A stretch of DNA of 13,727 nucleotides from assembly GCA_003529325.1 (NCBI GenBank), contig DPVW01000292.1, positions 1 through 13,727 of the forward strand, given 5' to 3'. Numbering within the stretch: the stretch's first letter is position 1; every line of letters begins with the position of its first letter. Below, piece after piece: positions 8,663 to 13,727 of this stretch. The position numbers and the translations under genes are program-made. This DNA comes from Candidatus Latescibacterota bacterium (GTDB taxonomy: Bacteria; Latescibacterota; UBA2968; UBA8231). Under the pieces are notes generated by a model. It worked only from the letters and a program-made list of their open reading frames with translations. It was not told the DNA's origin and did not search any database.

Positions 8663-10807
8663 ATGGCCGTGACCTACCGACCGATATGGCATAGTGACAG
8701 CGGACGCCACGTCCTGTTGCGCAGTAGCCTGACACTGGCCGGTCCGTGTCATGGCGGCCAGCTGCTCTGCGCTGCGAGTGGACCCTTCCAGTTGTATCTC
8801 GATGGCATCCGGGTTGCAGGTGCACCGGGCGGCGCCGCCACCGAGTCTCCCCTCTGGTATCCACGAGACGTCTCCGGTAGCTGGGACGCAGCTGAACACG
8901 AACTCGTCGCAGTGATTGATGGTGGCCCGCAGGATGGGGCTCGGTGGTTTGCCATTCACGGTGAGCTTACCGCCTCGGCCACAGGCACGACATCCCACAC
9001 AATCGAATCCGGCTTGCACTGGCACTCCCTCGAACTGCCACCGGCACCAACCGCTACGGAAGCGGACGAACGCTTCAGCGCGCTGGAGGATCCACGCGCC
9101 GAGGGTTTGGTCTGGCAGGGGGTGGTCACCGTCGACGCCACCCCCGTCGGCACAGCCCCCGATATCGAGGAGCAGCAAATCGAGGCGAGAGAGTTCGTCG
9201 CATTTGAGGAAACCGAAGCGGGCAACGGACTCACGTTCTCGCCCGTGGCGGCAATGCCCCGACGAGGCAAGTTTGTTCACAGCGACGATCTGTTGGCGGG
9301 TCCCGCACCGGCGGCATCCCTGCAGACACCCGCAGAGCGTGGATTTACCTTCGTTCTCGACTTTGGCCGAATCGTCACCGGTATTCCCAATCTGCGGTTG
9401 CGAGATGGGCGATCGGGGATCGTCGACATCGGTCTGGCCACCACCTGGGGGCACATCGAGCGCCGACTGCGATACGTATGTGGTTCCGGTCGCCAGGATT
9501 GGTTCGCCCTGCACCCGGTGCGTCTTCGATACGCCGTCATTCATCTGAGCGGTTTCGACGAGGAATGCCAGTTGGAACGCCTCGCCATCTGTGTCGGTAC
9601 CGTCCCCGTGGTTGCCACCACGACTCTCGAGCTGGGGGAATCCTTCGACAGTACGTGGACCCAGGCGCCTGTGGCACTTCGCAACGGCAGACTGAACATC
9701 TATGACACGATACCGCCGCCACAGAGTTGCGACTGGCTCGGGGTCATGGCGTTGGCAAGCAACGACGCCGCCCGGACCGGTCACACCGCCACCACCCGCG
9801 CGACACTCCTCGGCCGGGCACCCGGAGGTGTCGGAGCGGCCGGCTCGGCCTTCGCCGCCTGCCTGGAGGTTTACCATCTGTGGTCGGGTGATGACGATAC
9901 CGTACGGCGGCTTTTGCCGGCGGCCGTGTCCTCGGCGATGGCTGCGACCGAGGGGCTTCCCAGCACACAACAGATCGCCGAGCAAGCGATGGGTGCCGCC
10001 GCTGCGGCGCGCACCTGTCGGCGATTGGGTCGCACGACAGAAGCCGATGACTGTGAAACGCGGCTGCAGGGCCTGTTCGCGGCCATCGAGTCGCGTTGGC
10101 GGGACCCGGCTGGTCTCTACGTTGACACAGCTGCAGGGGAGCAGGCCAATCAGTTCACGCAGACCCTTGTGTTGCTTGCCGGTGCGCCATCCGCGGAGCG
10201 TGTATCACGGCTGGTGACATCGATGCGGGGTTCAGGTGTGACGCCCGTGGCAGATCTGCGCCAGGCATTCTTCCTCGCCGAGGCCCTGTGGCGTAGCGGT
10301 CAGTCGGCGCGGGCCCTCGCGGTGGTGCAGAATCAGTGGCTGCGCATCGCTGATCGTGACGGCTTCACTTGGCGGGACAAACGCGGTGCGGAAGCAGATC
10401 GACTCGCTCCGGGTCCAGACTATCTGCTGGTCCGATGGCTGCTTGGAGTGACACCGCTGGAACCTGGATTTCGTCGTACGCAGATCCGGCCCGCCTTTGC
10501 CCTGATTCCACGCGCACGAGCGGAACTGGTGACGCCAAATGGGTCGCTGCGCTTGTCATGGCGCACGGTGGATGCACACGAAGATGAGAACACGACATTG
10601 ACCGTGGAGATCGAGGGCGACGGCAGTACGGAAGTAACCATCGATCGCGGCGACCGGCGCCAGCCAACGCTCAGTGTCAATGGCGAAGTCGTGTGGCGCA
10701 ACGAGAAGATGTATCCGAATCCCAGTGTCCAGGAGATCGCCGCCGAAGAGGATACGGTAACCCTCGTATTGAATCGCCCCGGGACGTGGAACATCCTTGT
10801 CGAATGA
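8663..10807 (+). CDS. Divergent GH78 / alpha-L-rhamnosidase-like protein, probably non-canonical active site
   Basis: 714 residues from ATG 8663; TTG 8609 would add 18 unremarkable residues, and neither start has a clear ribosome-binding site. The domain order resembles bacterial GH78: an N-terminal lectin-like sandwich (PFQLYLDGIRVAG near residue 50), a second sandwich ending in DFGRIVTGIPNLRLR (from about 233), a helical (alpha/alpha)6-type region (about 355-590), and the C-terminal sandwich opened by LLGVTPLEPGFRRTQIRP. The family cleaves terminal L-rhamnose from glycans. However, the family's acid-bearing motif (DCP-R-E, then GW-GD) reads only PPPQSCDWLGV here (about 350-360), and the usual HxWSAGP region reads LAPGPDYLL. 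Key carboxylates seem lost, so it may be inactive, a binding protein, or have different chemistry. I see no signal peptide, so it may be cytoplasmic. Its stop overlaps the start of the esterase gene (ATGA). Confidence 0.7.
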   Translation: MAVTYRPIWHSDSGRHVLLRSSLTLAGPCHGGQLLCAASGPFQLYLDGIRVAGAPGGAATESPLWYPRDVSGSWDAAEHELVAVIDGGPQDGARWFAIHGELTASATGTTSHTIESGLHWHSLELPPAPTATEADERFSALEDPRAEGLVWQGVVTVDATPVGTAPDIEEQQIEAREFVAFEETEAGNGLTFSPVAAMPRRGKFVHSDDLLAGPAPAASLQTPAERGFTFVLDFGRIVTGIPNLRLRDGRSGIVDIGLATTWGHIERRLRYVCGSGRQDWFALHPVRLRYAVIHLSGFDEECQLERLAICVGTVPVVATTTLELGESFDSTWTQAPVALRNGRLNIYDTIPPPQSCDWLGVMALASNDAARTGHTATTRATLLGRAPGGVGAAGSAFAACLEVYHLWSGDDDTVRRLLPAAVSSAMAATEGLPSTQQIAEQAMGAAAAARTCRRLGRTTEADDCETRLQGLFAAIESRWRDPAGLYVDTAAGEQANQFTQTLVLLAGAPSAERVSRLVTSMRGSGVTPVADLRQAFFLAEALWRSGQSARALAVVQNQWLRIADRDGFTWRDKRGAEADRLAPGPDYLLVRWLLGVTPLEPGFRRTQIRPAFALIPRARAELVTPNGSLRLSWRTVDAHEDENTTLTVEIEGDGSTEVTIDRGDRRQPTLSVNGEVVWRNEKMYPNPSVQEIAAEEDTVTLVLNRPGTWNILVE

Positions 10808-11466
10808 CCACCGCTTCGCTGCACACAGCCATCCGAGAACCGCGCCAACCGGGTGACCGGCGACCACCGCTGCTGATTGTCCTGCACGGCTATGGTAGTG
10901 ACGAGGCCGACCTGCTCGGCCTCGCCGACTACCTGGATCCTCGATTCCGTGTCATCGCGGCCCGCGCCCCGTTGCCCCTCGACATGGGAGGCCATGCCTG
11001 GTTCCCCATCGAGTTCACCGTCGCCGGGGTCGTTGTCGATTACGAGGTGGGCGAGCGGTCGTTGGACCAACTCAGTCGATTGCTGACGCAGTTGCAGCAG
11101 GACTCTGGCAACGATGCCGGTGATACGGTCGTGCTCGGCTTCAGTCAGGGCGGTGCCATGGCCCTCGAGTTATTGCTGAGGCGACCAGATGACATCGGTG
11201 GTGTCGCTTTCCTGAGTGGGTTGTGGTCGAAGAAGCGTATGCCGGCGGAGCCCGCTTCGGCTGGTGTACGAGGAAAACCGGTGCTGCAGACACACGGTGT
11301 CGGTGATCCATTGATCCCCATCGCCGAGGCCCGTATCTCGCGGGATCTGTTCGGCGAACTCGGGGTGGAACTGACGTACCAGGAATACGACATGGGGCAC
11401 CAGATCGATGCCGATTGTCTGCGCGATCTCAGCGACTGGCTGCGAGTACGTATCGACGGCGACTAG
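10804..11466 (+). CDS. Carboxylesterase/phospholipase family serine hydrolase
   Basis: 220 residues, the normal size of the alpha/beta-hydrolase group Abhydrolase_2 (carboxylesterase/YpfH type). Visible features: LIVLHGYGSDEADLLGLA (oxyanion region), the nucleophile elbow GFSQGGAM with Ser114, Asp168 in THGVGDPLIP, and His199 in YDMGHQI. The triad is complete. Such enzymes hydrolyse short-chain esters or lysophospholipids; the substrate cannot be read from sequence. There is no signal peptide, so it is probably cytosolic. ATG 10804 was chosen because it overlaps the upstream stop as ATGA (the usual coupled arrangement) and because the homologous part starts soon after. An in-frame upstream start at 10693 would add 37 residues overlapping the preceding gene and is unlikely. 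Coupling to the GH78-like protein suggests joint use, for instance in deacylating and trimming a glycan or plant glycoside (inference). Confidence 0.9.
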   Translation: MTTASLHTAIREPRQPGDRRPPLLIVLHGYGSDEADLLGLADYLDPRFRVIAARAPLPLDMGGHAWFPIEFTVAGVVVDYEVGERSLDQLSRLLTQLQQDSGNDAGDTVVLGFSQGGAMALELLLRRPDDIGGVAFLSGLWSKKRMPAEPASAGVRGKPVLQTHGVGDPLIPIAEARISRDLFGELGVELTYQEYDMGHQIDADCLRDLSDWLRVRIDGD

Positions 11467-11472
11467 CACTAG

Positions 11473-12600
11473 CTAGTCCAGCAGCGAGCGCAGACGGCGT
11501 GACGTGAGACGGTGACCCATCAGCGGTTGCGACCGCCGCTGGCTGGACTGCTGCCAGATGGCGAAGAGACCGTCGTCATCGGCGATGGCACAGACGTAGC
11601 GATTGCAGCCCGAACCGTGTGGGGATACGAAGGCCGGCTGCAACAGACTCAAGCGCCGCAGACCCTCCGGAAAGTCGGCATCGATCCCCCAGGCTACGCC
11701 ACCCAATTCCTCGCAGGAATAACCCCGTGGTCGGCTCACGCCGTGGTGGTGCGTGTCGTGGGCCCGCAGGCACTCGGCACCGTCGTAGAAGTACAGACTG
11801 AGTGCCGGCAGGTCAGCGAAGACCCCGATGCGGGGCACGGGCAGTCGACAGGTGATCCGACTGGCGGCGACATCCCACACCGGGCCCCGCCCAAAGAAGT
11901 CGTCGCCACCGCAGATAATGTCACCCGCCTCGTCGATACGGGCCCAGCCGCTGGCACTGGATGACCAGTTGTACGGATGGGTGCAGTAGAGCAAGAGCCG
12001 CTCCGTCACATTGGATGGATCCAGCCCTGGGGATAGATTCGGGTCCTTTACATGTAGATAGGCCGGATCGTCACCTGTCAGGATGCGGCGCAGGCCGCTG
12101 CCCGCGTCGAGTCCGGCGCTGCTTGCGGCGCCGAAGCGGTCGATAGCCCACACGCCCGTTCCCGGCTTCTGGAAGGACTGCAGTCTTTTCGGATATCGCC
12201 GTTGACGCTCCGTGGAAAGAAAGATCTGGGCTCCGTCCGAGGTCACATGCAGGGCAGCACCTTCGATACTGAGGACGGGAGAGCTGCCACCGATCTCTTT
12301 TTTGGACCACGCAGCCACCTTGGCGAAGGTGCGCCCATCGTCGGTCGAACGTAACAGCGCCAACTCCCGGCCACGGGGCCCGGCAGCCAGTCCGGTGCGA
12401 CTGTCACCGGCGTCACGGTAGCGCCCGACCATGAGCAGACTGCCATCGGTGTCCCGCACCACGTTGCCACCACCGAACCAGTAGCCCTCTGCCGGCTCTG
12501 TTGGTGTCACCAGAACGCGACCCTGACGAACATCGACAAGGGCCCGCGCCAACCGCAGCAGCTTTGCCTGCTGGCCCGCGTCCAGGATGGGGTCACTCAA
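11473..12600 (-). CDS. Sialidase-like (BNR/Asp-box) beta-propeller protein
   Basis: 375 residues starting at TTG 12600. One canonical Asp-box, STDDGRTF, lies at residues 85-92. FGGGNVVRDTDGSLLMVGRYR (40-60) and HVKDPNL around the middle resemble glycosidase-type five- or six-bladed propellers (sialidase/GH43-like). I recall similar exo-alpha-sialidase-annotated proteins in uncultured marine and sponge-associated bacteria. The sialidase arginine triad cannot be assigned by eye, so activity is uncertain. There is no signal peptide, so it may be cytoplasmic. The start overlaps the hemH stop by four bases (TTGA), and a GGAG site lies 7 nt upstream inside hemH, so it is probably co-translated with ferrochelatase. 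The stop is 6 nt from that of the convergent esterase gene. It could act on a sugar or simply bind a ligand. Confidence 0.7.
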   Translation of the reverse strand: MSDPILDAGQQAKLLRLARALVDVRQGRVLVTPTEPAEGYWFGGGNVVRDTDGSLLMVGRYRDAGDSRTGLAAGPRGRELALLRSTDDGRTFAKVAAWSKKEIGGSSPVLSIEGAALHVTSDGAQIFLSTERQRRYPKRLQSFQKPGTGVWAIDRFGAASSAGLDAGSGLRRILTGDDPAYLHVKDPNLSPGLDPSNVTERLLLYCTHPYNWSSSASGWARIDEAGDIICGGDDFFGRGPVWDVAASRITCRLPVPRIGVFADLPALSLYFYDGAECLRAHDTHHHGVSRPRGYSCEELGGVAWGIDADFPEGLRRLSLLQPAFVSPHGSGCNRYVCAIADDDGLFAIWQQSSQRRSQPLMGHRLTSRRLRSLLD

Positions 12601-13637
12601 GAGGGTTCTCCAGCATGCCAGCCCGAGGCCTCAGAGCGCACGATCGACGTCATCGCATCAAGCCAGCGTGGATGGGCATTCAGACAAGGCGCCAGATGCA
12701 GCAACTCGCCCCCGGCGGCGCGGAAGATCTCTCCCCCTTCATGGCCGATTTCGTCCACTGTTTCTAGACAATCCGCCGTGAACCCTGGACATGTGGCCAG
12801 CAGCTTCTTCACACCTTCATCAGGCAACCCGGCCAGGACATCCTCCGTGTATGGTTGCAGCCACTCTTCTTTGCCGAAGCGGGACTGAAAGCCCTGGACC
12901 CATTGCTCGGATTGCAGTCCGAGCGCATCGGCGAGCAGTTGTCCCGTGCGCAAGCAATGCTGGCGATACGGGTCCCCCTCCTCGACATAACGTCGCGGGA
13001 TGCCGTGAAATGTTATCAGATAGCGATCGGGGACGGATCCCATCGCCTGCACCTGCTCCTCAACGATCACTTTCAGGCTGTCGATGTAGTCGGCGTGCTC
13101 GAAGTAGGGTGGGATGAAGCGGATCGTCGGCATGCGCCGTCGGCGGTCGAAGAAGAAGGTGCCGCGGCGACCGAAGGCCGCGCGGGTAACGGCGTCATAG
13201 ATCGAGCCCGTCGTCGCGCAGGAGAACTGAGGAAACATGGGCAGTACGACGATCCGCTCGATGCCTTCGGCGGCAAACTGTGCCATAGCGACATCGATAC
13301 TCGGATGACCATAACGCATGCCGACGAGGACACGATAGCCGTCACCGAGTCGCGTCTGCACACCCTCCTGTTGGGCCCGGGAGTGCACGAGCAGGGGCGA
13401 GCCGTCCTTGGTCCAGATACGCTGGTAGAGGCGTGCCGAACGTGCCGGCCGGCGGGTGAGGATGAACAGGTACAGAATGGGCCACCATTTCAGCGGGTGC
13501 AGATCGATGACGCGGCGGTCGGACAGAAACTGTCTCAGATAGGGCCGCAAGGCCTTCGCTGTGGGCGCCTCCGGCGTGCCCAGCTGGGCGATCAGTACCC
13601 CCACTCGGGGGTCGGGTCGGGCAGGTGAATCGGTCAT
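12597..13637 (-). CDS. hemH: Ferrochelatase
   Basis: 346 residues, the typical bacterial length. The family inserts Fe2+ into protoporphyrin IX, or into coproporphyrin III in some lineages, as the last or near-last heme step. Visible family features: VGVLIAQLGTPEAP at the start, FLSDRRVIDLHPLKWWPILY, IWTKDGSPLLV, PMFPQFSCATTGSIYD, the metal-ligand His211 in ITFHGIP, FQSRFGKEEWLQPYT, and the catalytic Glu292 in CPGFTADCLETVDEIG, then LAPCLNAHP. All key residues are present. The body resembles proteobacterial-type enzymes (WTKDGSPL). I chose ATG 13637 because GAGG precedes it and the family start lies soon after; TTG 13670 would add 11 polar residues. There is no C-terminal membrane helix. It leads a two-gene minus-strand unit with the beta-propeller gene; no other heme genes are in the window. 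Confidence 0.95.
   Translation of the reverse strand: MTDSPARPDPRVGVLIAQLGTPEAPTAKALRPYLRQFLSDRRVIDLHPLKWWPILYLFILTRRPARSARLYQRIWTKDGSPLLVHSRAQQEGVQTRLGDGYRVLVGMRYGHPSIDVAMAQFAAEGIERIVVLPMFPQFSCATTGSIYDAVTRAAFGRRGTFFFDRRRRMPTIRFIPPYFEHADYIDSLKVIVEEQVQAMGSVPDRYLITFHGIPRRYVEEGDPYRQHCLRTGQLLADALGLQSEQWVQGFQSRFGKEEWLQPYTEDVLAGLPDEGVKKLLATCPGFTADCLETVDEIGHEGGEIFRAAGGELLHLAPCLNAHPRWLDAMTSIVRSEASGWHAGEPS
12608..12611 (-). promoter_or_regulatory. Shine-Dalgarno site supporting the TTG start of the beta-propeller gene
   Basis: On the minus strand GGAG lies inside the 3' end of hemH, 7 nt before TTG 12600. It makes the rare TTG the most likely start, since the frame gives no better ATG nearby. Confidence 0.6.
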
Positions 13638-13727
13638 GGCCTCGTCATCGGTTTGCCGGCGATTGCGCAACCTGCCTATCTTGGCAAGGTTTCCGTGTCA
13701 CCGGAGTGGTGAATATACCTCCTCCTC
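13638..13727 (-). other. Upstream region of hemH
   Basis: This short stretch holds the alternative TTG start at 13670 and two small inverted motifs on the minus strand (CACC to GGTG, and TGCC to GGCA). A purine run (three GAGs) lies at the edge. No clear promoter hexamers are visible. The motifs are too short to assign an operator. Confidence 0.25.

Noticed and set aside
8651..9985. Long 444-codon open frame on the minus strand
   Set aside because: It lies wholly opposite the GH78-like gene, whose domain pattern is convincing. The antisense frame has low-complexity Arg/Gly/Cys-rich composition typical of GC-rich shadow frames.
12855..13628. 257-codon plus-strand open frame
   Set aside because: It is the antisense shadow of ferrochelatase, whose catalytic motifs are clear.

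Overview
This is a GC-rich bacterial chromosomal window, about 60% GC by eye. It holds seven intact or nearly intact protein genes, one broken gene and no RNA genes. A PorV/FadL-like outer-membrane protein, a secreted HtrA protease and Shine-Dalgarno-led genes indicate a Gram-negative (diderm) bacterium. The PorV-like pair plus rhamnosidase-like and sialidase-like proteins would fit an uncultured FCB-group, Latescibacterota-like or related environmental lineage. That placement is inference from protein style only, and a phylogeny of ClpB or HemH would decide it.

Layout. (1) 1-3480, plus strand: the 3' part of a gene for a large protein of repeated beta-rich modules, then a signal-peptide-bearing outer-membrane beta-barrel protein. 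The two are 24 nt apart and the unit closes with a textbook rho-independent terminator at 3505-3537. (2) 3540-4421: a 0.9 kb low-density stretch with a DUF5610-like gene broken by two apparent one-base insertions. Its stop codon lies in the edge of a 95-bp nested palindrome that looks like a MITE or REP element. The clpB leader follows. (3) 4422-8556, plus strand: a protein quality-control pair, the cytosolic disaggregase ClpB and a periplasmic HtrA/DegP protease. A good ECF-sigma-type promoter motif lies in the gap between them. (4) 8663-11466, plus strand: a divergent GH78 (alpha-L-rhamnosidase-like) protein lacking the recognisable catalytic motif, overlapping by ATGA a small serine carboxylesterase with a complete triad. 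(5) 13637-11473, minus strand: ferrochelatase (hemH), overlapping by TTGA a sialidase-like beta-propeller protein. This unit converges on unit 4 with only 6 nt between stop codons.

ClpB and HtrA serve protein folding stress in the cytoplasm and the envelope. Unit 4 looks like a small carbohydrate or ester processing cassette. Unit 5 joins the last heme step to a glycosidase-like protein, a pairing with no obvious pathway logic. The most unusual items are the four-fold module repeat in the first protein, the nested palindrome abutting the broken DUF5610 gene, the ECF-type promoter before htrA and the apparently inactive GH78 relative. No clearly new multi-gene defence or mobile system was found.
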